In this document: positions 1-10,212 of the stretch, piece after piece | Position numbering within the stretch: position 1 is the first letter of the stretch | Layout: every line of letters begins with the position of its first letter | Assembly (NCBI RefSeq): GCF_014633365.1 | Contig: NC_068350.1 | Location: 14,678,995-14,742,994 of the forward strand | Length of the DNA stretch: 64,000 nt | Origin: Diospyros lotus | Taxonomy: Eukaryota; Streptophyta; Magnoliopsida; Ericales; Ebenaceae | Reading direction: 5' to 3' | Program-made: the position numbers and the translations under genes | Notes under the pieces: model-generated | Database searches by the model: none | What the model was told of the DNA's origin: nothing | What the model saw: only the letters and a program-made list of their open reading frames with translations

Positions 1-776
1 TTTATAATATGTCAATCATACTCTTGGTTGCTTTCTATCCACTATTTCTGCATCATTTTAAATCAAAAGTTCTAAGAATCATCAATCGACTTTTATGAAC
101 TGTCTACTGGCCCATTTAGTCATTTGAAAAATAGTCGACCAATTGTCCAAATTAGTCAACCGATTTTGTCGCAAAAATTCTAACTGTACTTGATTTTTGT
201 AGATTAGATTTCTCAATCCTTTGGCTCCAATAGCTATATTTATTGAGATGGGCCACAAAAACTATAAATAGAAGACCATTTGAAGTTCAAGAGAGTTAGA
301 CAATTAGGCTTTCAAGTTTATATACTTTCTAGCTTCTTGTGTTTCATTATTTTTCACTCTCATTTTTCTATCAAGACTATTTTTATTTATTATAAAGATT
401 TATTAAAACCCTATTCTAGATAGATTTCAAATAGAGTATTGTGAGATTTGAATCTCTTGTATTGTATCTTTCCTAGTGGGTTGTGCTAGAAGAATTAGCT
501 TAGGAGCTAGTTGGTGTAAAAGGTTGTGATTTGCAACCTAAGATTATATAGTGGATTTGAAAATCTTTAGTGGGGAGTTAAAGTAATGGATATAGGTTGG
601 GTTAAACCGAATCACTCTAAAATCTTGTGTCATTTGCATACTTTAAGTTATATTATTTTTAGATCACAGTTTTTATATCTCTCTTGCAAACCTTTACAAA
701 TTTTTGAAAATTATTAAACACTCAATTTACATTTTCGCTTGGGTGTATGATGCTAATATATTACACAAACATAACA
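1..776 (+). mobile_element. Partial 5' LTR of an outer SIRE-like copia element
   Basis: The window opens inside an LTR whose left end lies outside. The right end (...ACATAACA) is followed at once by a degenerate tRNA-Met primer-binding site and, about 70 bp on, by a gag start. A TATAAATAG box at 263-271 is a plausible LTR promoter core. No open reading frame is credible here. The copia/SIRE assignment rests on the gag that follows, not on the LTR sequence itself. Confidence 0.7.
263..271 (+). promoter_or_regulatory. TATA box of the outer LTR promoter
   Basis: TATAAATAG stands alone in the middle of the LTR, about 510 bp before the LTR end, which is where a retrotransposon U3/R promoter would be expected. 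Assignment is by position and consensus only. Confidence 0.45.
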
Positions 777-792
777 ATTGGTATCAAAGTTA
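777..792 (+). promoter_or_regulatory. tRNA-Met primer-binding site (degenerate) of the outer element
   Basis: ATTGGTATCAAAG directly after the LTR end resembles the plant copia consensus TGGTATCAGAGC (complement of the initiator tRNA-Met 3' end), with changes in the second half. It marks the LTR/internal boundary and the + orientation of the element. Confidence 0.65.
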
Positions 793-843
793 GGTCTCAT
801 TTTTCTATTTTCTCAAGTTTAATCACCTAAGGAGGATCCTAAG

Positions 844-1837
844 ATGGCACAATTCATTGGAGTTCAACACTTTGAAAGCCAAAGCACATCAAGGCCACCA
901 TTCTTTAATGGATCCAATGACAGATATTGAAAAAAGAAGATCTCATGTTACTTTATGCAAGACTTCAACGTCTAAAATACCATCATGAATGGAGTCACAC
1001 TACCTTCAATGGAGAAAATAAGAGGGTGGACCTAAGAGATAAGAGAATCATGGAGACAAATGTCAGAGCCATGAAACATTTTATTTTATGCACTCAACTT
1101 GAAAAAAAATTCAACCAAGTATTCACATGCAAAATAGCCAAAGAGATTTAGGACGAGTTAGAAATTACTTATAAAATACTAACCACGTTAAGGAAACAAA
1201 AGTAAATTTATTTATTCATGAATATAAGCTTTTTTTGAATGAAATCTTAGGAATCAATTAAGGATATGTTTACAAGATATTAATGATATTGTCACAAGCT
1301 TGGAAGCACTTGGAAAGACTTACTCAAATGGAGAGAATGTTAGGAAATTACTAAGGAGTCTACCCAAGGAATGGGATACCAAAGTAATAGCCATTCAAGA
1401 GGCTAAAGATTTAGATGTTTTATCTTTTAATGAGTTGATTAGGTCTCTCATGACTCAACATTATGATGAAGAAAGAAAATAGTGAGGAGTTGAAGGAAAA
1501 TGATAAGTCACTTTCAAAGCTTAGGCAATCTTTAAATGAGGAAGAAGGAAGTGATGAGGATAATGATGTAATAATACTCATAATAAAGTTTAAGAGATTT
1601 ATTATAAGGAAAAAGTTGGTGGAAAGAAGAAACCCAAGGGGCAAAAAGGATAAGTTTAAGGGAAAGCAAGATAGAAGAGAAAATAAAATGTTTTGAATGC
1701 AAAAGATTTGGACATGTCAAAGTTGAATGTCCATTGACCAAGGGGAGAGAGACGAAATCCAAGAAGAAAGCCCGTGCAACTTGGAGTGAAGAAGATCAAT
1801 TCACATCAAGCGATGAATCAAATGTTGACATTATTTG
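844..1837 (+). pseudogene. Copia gag polyprotein, decayed 5' part (split by a nested element)
   Basis: This is gag of the outer SIRE-like element. It starts at the ATG of 844, just after the primer site. The usual N-terminal motif NGxNYxYWKxRM is recognisable as NGSNDRY followed by a stop where Trp is expected (W to TGA). Further stops and frameshifts follow, but 1291-1480 gives a clean UBN2/gag-capsid segment (LGKTYSNGENVRKLLRSLP, then NELIRSL). Near 1687-1735 lies a CCHC zinc knuckle of spacing C-x2-C-x4-H-x4-C. The frame runs to 1837, where another LTR element interrupts it, and resumes at 8677. It cannot make a full protein as read. Confidence 0.8.
1833..1837. repeat. Target-site duplication ATTTG (left copy)
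   Basis: The five bases directly before the left LTR of the 1838-8676 element are identical to 8677-8681 directly after its right LTR. This proves insertion as one unit into the gag of the outer element. Confidence 0.9.
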
Positions 1838-3194
1838 TGTTGGTCCCTTAGGGTATGGTCACTTAAGAAGGGGGTGAATTGAGTGATTAAATTTTTTTTC
1901 AATTTTAATAAATATTCTTCATTAATGATTTTATTGAAAAATATATATTTGATAAATATAATAAATTGTATTTGAGATTAATAATAAATGTAAGCCACAA
2001 GATATAACAAAAAAAAAAAAATACAATGAAACACAATACAATTTATAGTGGTTCGGTGTTTTCACACACACCTAATCCACTCTCCCAAGGTCTAACCACC
2101 ATTGGGGTTTCACTAAATCAAAATCATCAAGATTTTCACACTAGCTCACCATGAAAACTAGATACACACTTAGATTACAATGGGTTTTAGGAAACCACTA
2201 CACCAAAGTTTTCTCCCTATCTTACCTTAGAAATTAGATTCACATAGATTTTAACGGATCTGAGAAACCTATACAATTCTCAATAATAGTTTAAATGTTT
2301 ACAAATAATTTGTTCACATTTGGACACAAATAAAGCAATTAAGAACAAATTATACAAGATAATAATATTTAAATAAATAAATAAATTTGTAACCTCAAAT
2401 TGAGAAGTTTGGATTTATCGTAGAAGACTTAAAGAACTTTTCTCCTCTTGGCTTGTGACTCTTCAATGGATGAGCAATGAATCTTTGAGAGCCTTGGAAT
2501 GCTTGGAAATTAGCTTGAGAGCTTTTGGAAGTTTTGGATGTGCAATATGTGCAATAGATACTCAAAAAATGAGTTTGGGGGTATTTATAAGCATTTTAGC
2601 CACTAAAGAAATGGTTAATATGAAATTTGAAATTCAAAAAATATTTAGGCTTTCTCAAACAATAAGGAAACATGTCTCACTTTTAATTCAAAATAAATTT
2701 ACTTTTTACATGAAAAATCAAGATTTAAAAATTTAAATATAAGCTTTTGAGACATAAATGATTAAAACAAAACAACATATCTAAAAACAATCTCCTTTAA
2801 TTCAAAATAAATTTACTTTTTGCATAAGTAAGAGAAAACATGTTTAAAATCAATTCTCTTTAATTCAAAATAAATTTACTTTTTGTATGAGAAAGAGAAA
2901 ACATGTCTTAAAGTAATTCTCCTTTAATTCAAAATAAATATACTTTTGTATAAGTAATAAAAATATTTATCAATAAATGAAAATTCAAACATAAACTTTT
3001 GAGACATAAATGATCAAAAGAAGGAAACATGTTTAAAGACAATTCACCTTTAATTCAAAATAAATTTACTCATTATACCTACTTTTAATTCAAAATAAAT
3101 TTATTTTTTTATATGAGAAAGAAATACATTTATATCATAAAAATATTTTTGTTAATCATCAAAATTTAATTAATATGAGTAAGTTGGCTCAACA
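1838..3194 (-). repeat. 3' LTR of the nested SIRE-like element
   Basis: A 1,357-bp LTR, TG...CA bounded, matching 7329-8676 over its whole length with roughly nine bases in ten identical in the stretches aligned by eye. Its second half contains four to five spaced copies of a motif close to TTTAATTCAAAATAAATTTAC. A 93-codon open frame on the + strand (2455-2736) is antisense to the element and also partly present in the other LTR; I do not regard it as a gene. Confidence 0.9.
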
Positions 3195-3209
3195 TTCTCC
3201 CCATTTTTT
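3195..3209 (-). other. Polypurine tract of the nested element
   Basis: Read on the - strand this is AAAAAATGGGGAGAA immediately before the LTR start TGTTGAGCC, the expected place for the plus-strand primer of reverse transcription. Confidence 0.75.
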
Positions 3210-3791
3210 ATGATGACAAAAAAATGATTTATGAGGTAATTAATGTGATAAAATTTTTTTTTGAACTCCCCATTAATTTTATATTATAAGCTTCCCCTTT
3301 CAAAAATACTAATAGCATCAAAATGTTTTGGATATATCTTAATAGATAAAATAATTTTTTAAGAGTTTTAAAGACCAAACCTGATTGCCAAATCTGATTG
3401 CCTTGATTGCACCTGCTTGATGTCCTATCTCTCAGATATACTACTTCCTCACATATACGAAAAAATATCATAATACATTTTTTTCTCATACAAAAATAAT
3501 ATACAATTCACACTCTCATACATACAATCTCTTATCTCATAACATCTTATTCTTCTCCCCCTTTTTGTCATAATCAAAAAGACATTGTTAACGAAGAAAA
3601 TAAAGATATATAAACAATATAGCTCATGAAAGAAATATATCGAGCATAATCCACAATATCGAGCATAATTCAATATTACACAATATCAAAGAAAGTAATC
3701 ATAGTATAGTCAAGGGATATAGTAGCATTACAAAATTTACAAAGCAGTAATCTAAGGCACCCACGTTGATAGCTTTGGATTTTGCCGATGC
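3210..3791 (-). other. 3' untranslated internal part of the nested element
   Basis: There is no convincing coding sequence. On the - strand near 3546-3570 it contains ATGACAAAAAGGGGGAGAAG, a G-rich motif I know from the 3' internal region of SIRE-type elements. This supports the family assignment and shows that the LBD copy lies inside the element and not beside it. Confidence 0.55.
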
Positions 3792-4397
3792 TCAATGCTG
3801 ATGATGGTTGCCGAACACGACGGATCCAAGTTCATCTATATCATCTGGGAATAGCCATTGGTTGCTACCAGTTTCGATTAGGTAAGGTTGCAAACTAGCC
3901 TCTTGAAAATAAGAAAACGACACATTTTCTTCTCAGATGACTGGGTTTTCAAAATTCCAAATAGGGTTTGGATCATCCACAAGGAAAGATCCATTGTCAT
4001 AATATGGATTTGAATTGGTTTCTAGGTGAAACTAATTTTGAACATTGAGAGGGTTTGCATGAGAATTTGCAAATAGTAATTCCTCCAATAAAGCTAGATG
4101 AAATTGAAGATCAACGACCTACTGTTGGAGGGAAAAAATGTAGGATACACAGTCATAAATAGGATCTTGGAGCCTAGCTTGAGCTTCATACAAAAGTGTA
4201 GCGATAGCCCCATAATGGTCACTAATCGGAAGTTGGTCCAGTAGCTTTGAAGCATTACTGGCACTAAAAACCTTATGGGTAACTACAAAATCAGTAGCTC
4301 CTTCTTCATGATAGAAGTAAGGGGCAAATATGCATGATTGAGTACATTTTCTTTTTAATACTTTATAGGCACCGCACGAAGAATCGGGTTTTGACAT
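3792..4397 (-). pseudogene. Captured LBD (LOB-domain) transcription-factor gene, decayed
   Basis: The - strand frame from the ATG at 4397 gives an LBD protein of about 201 residues if three stops are read through. LBD proteins are plant-specific DNA-binding regulators of organ boundaries and lateral roots. Visible are the C-block (C8-x2-Y11-x6-C18-x3-C22; the second zinc-binding Cys is replaced by Tyr), CIFAPYF, the GAS block (residues about 44-57, FSASNASKLLDQLP), and the coil leader YEAQARLQDPIYDCVSYIF at 70-88. The C-terminal half is acidic and aromatic-rich, as in LBD16/18/29-type proteins. Stops lie at 4121-4119 (TAG), 4034-4032 (TAG) and 3935-3933 (TGA), yet the frame is unshifted over all 606 nt up to the final TGA. 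The coil after LQQ continues without an intron, suggesting an mRNA-derived copy. It lies in the same orientation as the host retrotransposon. Confidence 0.85.
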
Positions 4398-5460
4398 GAT
4401 CTTCTAGTTTTTTTTTTTTTTTTTAGACTGGGTTAATCTAACCAGATCTGGGTACTAGGTAGATCTGGGTAGATTTGGCTAGATGTTGTGACTGAGTAGA
4501 TTTGGCTGAATCTAAGTAGATCTGTCTAGATGAACAGACAGATAGATGGATGAACAGAAGAATCGACGAACGAACAGATGGACAGACGGAAGAAAGGTTT
4601 ACCACCGTTGCTTAGATCCGTGCCGCCAACGCTCAAATCTACATCTCGAACATTCATATTTGACCCTTGTCGTTCAGATTAGCATCTCATTCAACCAGAT
4701 CTAACGCTATTATTCAGATTATATATCTGAGTAACCATGAAAGAAGTAGAAAAATCACTCTAGGTGTATCAAACCTACCTCGAAAAACTAGATAGGCACT
4801 GATTTAAACATAATTTGAATACTAGAATTAAAACTTTTGAGAGATCTACTAAATATAAGACATGAAACGGTAGCTACTAAAGCGTAAACTACTCGTTTTT
4901 CTTTCCCCACGAGAATAGCATGATGAGCCTAAGTTATGGTAGCTCCGGATGAAGAGGGAAGATCATACAGGGAAAGAAAATAGATGAACAAGAGGCGTTG
5001 AAAATAAGAAGTCATCGTGGAACCGATCAACGGGATAACGACGAACGAGGGAGACGACGGCTACTAGTGGTGAAGGCGATGAACGAGGGAACAACGAAGA
5101 CGACGGCGAACGAGGGGACAACGGAGACGATGGCGACCGAGGGGACGATGGAGAAGGACGCGGGCGACGAGAGAGAGAGAGATAGAGAAAAAGAGAGATG
5201 AAAGGTCAACGGGAGTTTTTTTTTTTTTTTAAACTATAGCATTTGAGTTTTTTTTAATTTAATTTATTATTATTGTTATTATTATTATTATTTAAAAAAA
5301 ACAAAAATGAAGTTTGCACAAAAAAGTTTTCCACTTTAATATTCTAAGCTACCAAAAGAGATTTATTATCCCTAATTCCCTTCTAATTTATTTTTAAAAA
5401 TTTATTGTGTTCCAAATATAGAAAAATCTTTTGATTTTGAAACTAATTTCCAATCTTCTA
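4398..5460. other. Non-coding stretch inside the nested element, upstream of the LBD copy
   Basis: It holds T-runs at 4411-4424 and 5217-5231, a GATCT/GACAGA-rich segment (4440-4600), a GA/CG-rich repeat (5041-5200) and an ATT microsatellite (5265-5290). It does not resemble retrotransposon pol. It may be the captured gene's 5' flank or leader, or another inserted fragment. Short open frames on both strands follow the simple repeat and are not supported as genes. Confidence 0.4.
5041..5175. repeat. Short GA/CG-rich tandem repeat
   Basis: The sequence cycles through imperfect units built on CGAACGAGGGGACAACG and GAGACGACGG, with a period near 27-30 bp. It is one of the few GC-rich patches of this element. 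Its pyrimidine-rich complement continues into a CT-rich run at 5170-5200. Confidence 0.55.
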
Positions 5461-7260
5461 TTTCTTGCACAACATTGATCAAAAATTTATTTTCTAAGGC
5501 TTGATCCATGCAAGTTGGCTTAATCATTAGATATGAAGGCCACATTGTTACAATATTAGTGCAATGATACCCTGCTCCTTACACCTCGACTTAGTTCTCC
5601 AATTATTTGATCTATTGGATGATCTTGCACAAATTTATAATTTTTGAAAAGCATACCTAAATCATCCTAGTCTTAGAGAGACAATTTTATCATCTAATTC
5701 TCTTAGCGTTTTTTCTAAAGATTTGAAAATTTTTATCATTTGAAAACAAAAGTACAACCAAGTAATCCTAGAGAAATCTTCTACTACAACATATAATGTT
5801 TTCCACCCAAACTTCTAGTTTGTGTGGGTGTCCAAATAGATCTAAGTGCAAGAGTTTTAGAGGCTTATTAGTTGACATTTCATTCTTAGAAAGCCTAACA
5901 ACTAGATCAAAATTTCCTTGATTAGGTTTGGATTTGCATAACCTAATATAACTTTTATGTCACAAAAAGAATATTCTCATTCTTTACTATTAGACATTAT
6001 TTTTGGAAGGTGACATACATTCTTTCTTTGGGAGTGAGATCTATAGATCTCTCTCACTTGTCATGTGCGATGAACATCCAGTATCCATATACAATTTGTT
6101 TCCCATTGTGGTCCTCACGGACATCCACATATTTGATAAGATCACGTTTTAGGTTTGGGTACCCATCTATAGATGGGTCCCTTGAATCTTTCTTCATTGG
6201 GATCAAATAATTTAATTATTCTTGATGTATGTGGATGAGGAGCAACATTTAAAATTTTATGATCTAATTCATTCATTATTTATATTACCCCTTTTGGTAT
6301 CCACATTTGTACTATATTGTTTTTTTTAGGTTGGGGTCTCTATCTAGGTTGTTTCCATTCTCTCTTAGATGTTTTGTATCTTGGTTTGGGTTTTGAATTT
6401 TTCTTTGAAATTAATGTGGCTAAACTTTTCTCTATTGCATTCTTTTCCACTAATAGTTTATTATTTTGAGTTTTTAATATTTTGTTTTCTTCTTGAAGAT
6501 TAGTTAATTGGTCTTTTAATTTATCTTCATTTTCTTTCTCAAGTTCTTGTGATTTTTCTTTTTAAGTTATTTATTTCACTCTTTAATTTCTCGATTTCTT
6601 CTTTATGGGATTTCTTAGAATTTTTTAATTCTTTCTTAGTAGATAAAATTTTTATATATAGTTCTTTGTATGCTTTTTATAATTCTTCTAGCTCTATGTT
6701 ATCTTTCTCTTCTTCATCTTCTTCTATAGACATAAAGCATTTCCTTTCATTTACTTTTAGGGTCGAGGTTTTCTTATCTTTCTTGCCCTTCATATCTTCA
6801 TTTATTTTCCCTAGCATTCTAAAAATATTTGAGACTTTTTCGAACCATCCATTCAAAATACTAATTGTCTCACTAATTTACATCTTTGATATTGAGATAT
6901 AAGAAAACTCATTTTAAAATTATTAGTTTTTTCATGAATTTTCTCTAATTCTTTCCATAATTCATGAGATGTAGAGCATGTAGACAATTTTTCACACTCA
7001 CTAGGCATTAAAGAACTAAGAATTAAATACCTTGCCCTATGGTCCATTTCTATTTTTCTTAGGTCTTCATTTGACCATTCTTCCTTATATTGAGAGGATA
7101 TATCAAATCCATTCCTAACAAGTCTCCATAAAAAATAGCTTATGGAAATGAAATAGGATTCCATCCTAATTTTTCAAAAAGCATAATCATTTCTAATGAG
7201 CATTGGATGACTAGAGGGGATTGAGACATCACATAGGGATTGACTAAAATATGAGGCCAT
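5461..7260 (-). pseudogene. Copia gag and N-terminal pol remnants of the nested element
   Basis: Reading on the - strand, gag starts at the ATG of 7258-7260 (MASYF), has a stop where the conserved Trp stands, then gives a good gag-capsid stretch at 7164-6853 containing KEEWSNEDLRKIEMDHRARY and STSHELWKELEKIHE (UBN2 family). A lysine-rich coiled segment follows (about 6850-6450). Near 6190-6060 are WVPKP and a protease-like region with the active site lost by frameshift. At about 5960-5750 is the start of integrase (NKPLKLLHLDLFG, carrying the first catalytic Asp), frameshifted soon after. Nothing matching RT or RNase H follows. Confidence 0.8.
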
Positions 7261-7310
7261 TATAAGATCTTATCATAAGATTTGAGATTGATAATCACAA
7301 ATATTTTAGG

Positions 7311-7328
7311 ACCCGCTCTGATACTAAT
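7311..7328 (-). promoter_or_regulatory. tRNA-Met primer-binding site of the nested element
   Basis: On the - strand, directly after the LTR end, the sequence reads ATTAGTATCAGAGCGGGT, one base from the usual TTGGTATCAGAGC start. It fixes the element's orientation. Confidence 0.8.
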
Positions 7329-8676
7329 TGTTGGTCCCTTAGGGTATGACCACTCAAGTGGGAGGTGAATTGAGTGATTAAATTTTTCTCAATTTTAATA
7401 AATATTCTTGATTAATGATTTTATTGAAAAATATATATTTGATAAATATAATAAATTGTATTTGAGATTAATAATAAATGTAAGTCATAAGATATAACAA
7501 AAATAAATACAATGAGGCATAATACAATTTATAGTAGTTTGTTCTTTCTACACACACCTAATCCACTCTCCTAAGGTTTAACCACCCTTGGGGTTCCACT
7601 AAATCAAAATCACCAAGGTTTCCACACTAGCTCACCTTGAAAACTAGATACACACCTATATTACAATAGGTTTTAGGTAACTACTACACCAAGGTTTTCT
7701 CCCTAACTTACCTTGGAAACTAGATTCACCTAGATTTTAATGGATCTAGGAAACCTATACAATTCTCAATAATAGTTTAAATATCTACAAATAATTTGTC
7801 TACATATCGACACAAATAAGCAATTAAGAACAAATTATACAAGGCAATAATATTTAAATAAATAAATAAATTTGTAATCTCAAATGGAGAAGTTTGGATT
7901 TATTGTAGAAGAGTTAAAGAACTTTTCTCCTCTTACCTTGTGACTCTTTGGTGGATGAACAATGAATCTATGAGAGCTTTGGAATGCTTGAAAATTAACT
8001 TTAGAGCTTCTGGGAGTTTTGAATGTGCAATATGTGCAATTGATACTCAAAAAATGAGTTTGGGGGTATTTATAAGTATTTTAGCCACTAAAGAAAGGGT
8101 TAATATGAAGTTTGAAATTCAAAAAATGTTTAGGTTTTCTTAAACAATAAGAAAACATGTCTCACCTTTAATTCAAAATAAATTTACTTTTTGTATGAGA
8201 AATCAAGATTTGAAATTCAAATATAAGCTTTTGAGACATAAATAATTAAAACAAGACAACATATCTAAAAATAATCTTCTTTAATTCAAAATAAATTTAC
8301 TTTTTGTATGAGTAAGAGAAAAATGTTTAAAACAAATTCTCTTTAATTTAAAATAAATTTACTTTTTGTATGAGAAAGAGAAACATGTCTTAAAGTAATT
8401 CTCCTTTAATTCAAAATAAATATACTTTTTGCATAAGTAATAAAAACATTTATCAATAAATAAAAATTCAAACATAAACTTTTGAAATATACATGATCAA
8501 AAGAAGAAAATATGTTTAAAGACAATTCTTCTTTAATTCAAAATAAATTTACTCTTTGTATCCACTTTTAATTCAAAATAAATTTATTTTTTATATGAGA
8601 AAGAAATATATTTATATCATAAAAATATTTTTGTTAATCATCAAAATTTAATTAATATAAGCAAGTTGGCTCAACA
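7329..8676 (-). repeat. 5' LTR of the nested SIRE-like element
   Basis: A 1,348-bp partner of 1838-3194, beginning TGTTGG and ending CAACA on the + strand. It carries the same spaced TTTAATTCAAAATAAATTTAC copies. The point differences and short indels between the two LTRs show that the insertion is not recent. Confidence 0.9.
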
Positions 8677-8681
8677 ATTTG
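8677..8681. repeat. Target-site duplication ATTTG (right copy)
   Basis: Identical to 1833-1837; the outer gag frame continues directly after it. Confidence 0.9.
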
Positions 8682-9233
8682 CTTGATGGTTTAACATGAA
8701 AATCTCAAAATAACATCTCAAACTTTTGATAGTTCAAAAGATAATTTTTCTTCTGAAGAATTGTAAGATGTTTTCAATGAATTAGCCCATGATTTTAAAA
8801 CTTAAGTTTGAAAAATACTTTGTTGAAAAAGAAAATATTGTCTCTAGAAAATCAAGTAAATTCTTTCAAAAATGAGAATGAACTTTTGAAAACTCAAAAT
8901 GATGAACATCAAGAGAAAAACCAAGGTTGAAAGGTATCTCTTCAAAATCTCACCAAAAAAGTGGAAGAATTGAAAAATTCCCTTGACAATCAAAGTAAAA
9001 ATTTTTGCAAAAAAAGAAAATGACAGAATAGTTTGGTAAAAAGAAAACGTAAATCATTTGCCTCATATTTTAATATTATTTGTTATTATTGTGGAAAATA
9101 TAGGAATTCTATCGATAAGTGTTTTATTAGAAACTTTCGCAAAAAAATTAAACAAATATGAGTCCCAAAGAAAACTTTCTATACTGACAATGATGGACCC
9201 AAAATGGTTTGGGTACCAAAATCTTATGGCTAG
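8677..9233 (+). pseudogene. Copia gag polyprotein, decayed 3' part of the outer element
   Basis: This is the continuation of the gag broken at 1837: the VDIIC frame picks up after the target duplication with the CLMV-type linker, then SSEELxDVFNELAHDFK and a charged coil. Near 9075-9120 is a second zinc-knuckle-like motif, C-x2-C-x4-N-x4-C, in which the His is replaced by Asn. The end (DGPKMVWVPKS, stop at 9231-9233) is the characteristic gag-to-pol boundary motif of SIRE-like elements. No pol follows, so the outer element is either truncated or was non-autonomous. Confidence 0.8.
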
Positions 9234-9470
9234 TTAAATTTTACAGGTATGTTTGATATCCAAATGAAACTGTAAAGTCAAAACATTAAAGGATGAATCA
9301 AGCATGAAGGAAAGATGGAAATGAAGAAAGAAATCACCCCTCAAAAGAAGTTCATTGATTGCCAACCAAGAGTGAGAAGTTTTAAAATTCAATATTGGAC
9401 AGTTTATCTCTATTTCTCAACTCTCCATGTATGTGATAATTGATAATTTTGATTAGTTTTGATGATATAC
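9234..9470 (+). other. 3' non-coding part of the outer element, probably reaching its 3' LTR start
   Basis: No open frame of note. The AT-rich TTTTGATTAGTTTTGATGATA near 9445-9468 resembles the beginning of many SIRE LTRs, so the 3' LTR may start near 9431 and be cut off by the insertion at 9471. This is inference from resemblance only. Confidence 0.35.
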
Positions 9471-10207
9471 TGTAACACCCCCTCTCCTTGAACTGTTGAG
9501 GAGAAAGTGCTACTGGAAAAGAGATAAAACAAAACTCACAACAAATCTGAAATTTAAAATCAACTATAAATTGGCTAATCTGAACATATTATAACTGAAA
9601 AACATCTCAACTATACTGTAACAATTCTTAACTGTCATAAACTGAAACAGTAAATACTGGCTAAAAATAAATCCATCATCTAAATATCTAAAATCTATGA
9701 AAATCTCAAGACACAAAGATAACGCCCATACATCTTTTGTTCTTGAGCGGCTCCCCGTACAAACTCTACTGTCCGACACTGCTAGGCCCCATTTCTGCAA
9801 CTCTCTTGCTAAGACCTGAAATGGTGAAGAATACAAGGTGAGCTACAAGGCTCAGTAAGTAATAACCATGAAATAAAACTATAGCTGAATCAAAGAATAT
9901 CAATACTCATGAAGTGCTAACTGTCTTGCATTGAAGAACTAATAATCATTGTAGGAATGCACATAAGTTATCAATGCACATAAATTTATAATGCAGGTAA
10001 GCAACTTCGGTCCTTAGGCCCACATAAACTAAAATACATATTTGCTTGATCTGAATCCTGTAACCATAGAAACTATAAGCACATACTATGGGCATTGTGC
10101 CCCTAGCCCCCTGGTCGTCACTAAGTGAGCGACACAGAAATTGAATTGTAACTAAAACTTACGGGATCCCCGCGGACTAAGCCACCTTGCGCGCATAATG
10201 GAATGCA

Positions 10208-10212
10208 ATGCT
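10208..10212. repeat. Target-site duplication ATGCT (left copy)
   Basis: Identical to 12742-12746 across the solo LTR. Confidence 0.85.

Larger units (their letters stand above)
1838..8676 (-). mobile_element. Complete SIRE-like copia LTR retrotransposon, nested, carrying a captured LBD gene
   Basis: Two direct LTRs (1838-3194 and 7329-8676) beginning TGTTGG and ending CAACA on this strand bound a 4.1-kb internal region, with perfect 5-bp ATTTG duplications outside. A purine-rich tract (3195-3209, read on the - strand) and a tRNA-Met primer site (7311-7328) put it on the - strand. The internal region holds a decayed gag, remnants of protease and integrase, then a captured LOB-domain gene where reverse transcriptase and RNase H would normally be. 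I see no RT motif, so the element must have been mobilised by enzymes of relatives. Confidence 0.9.

Noticed and set aside
2455..2736. 93-codon frame that recurs in the other LTR at 7940-8143
   Set aside because: The recurrence is explained by LTR identity; the frame is antisense to the element and is interrupted earlier in the second copy.
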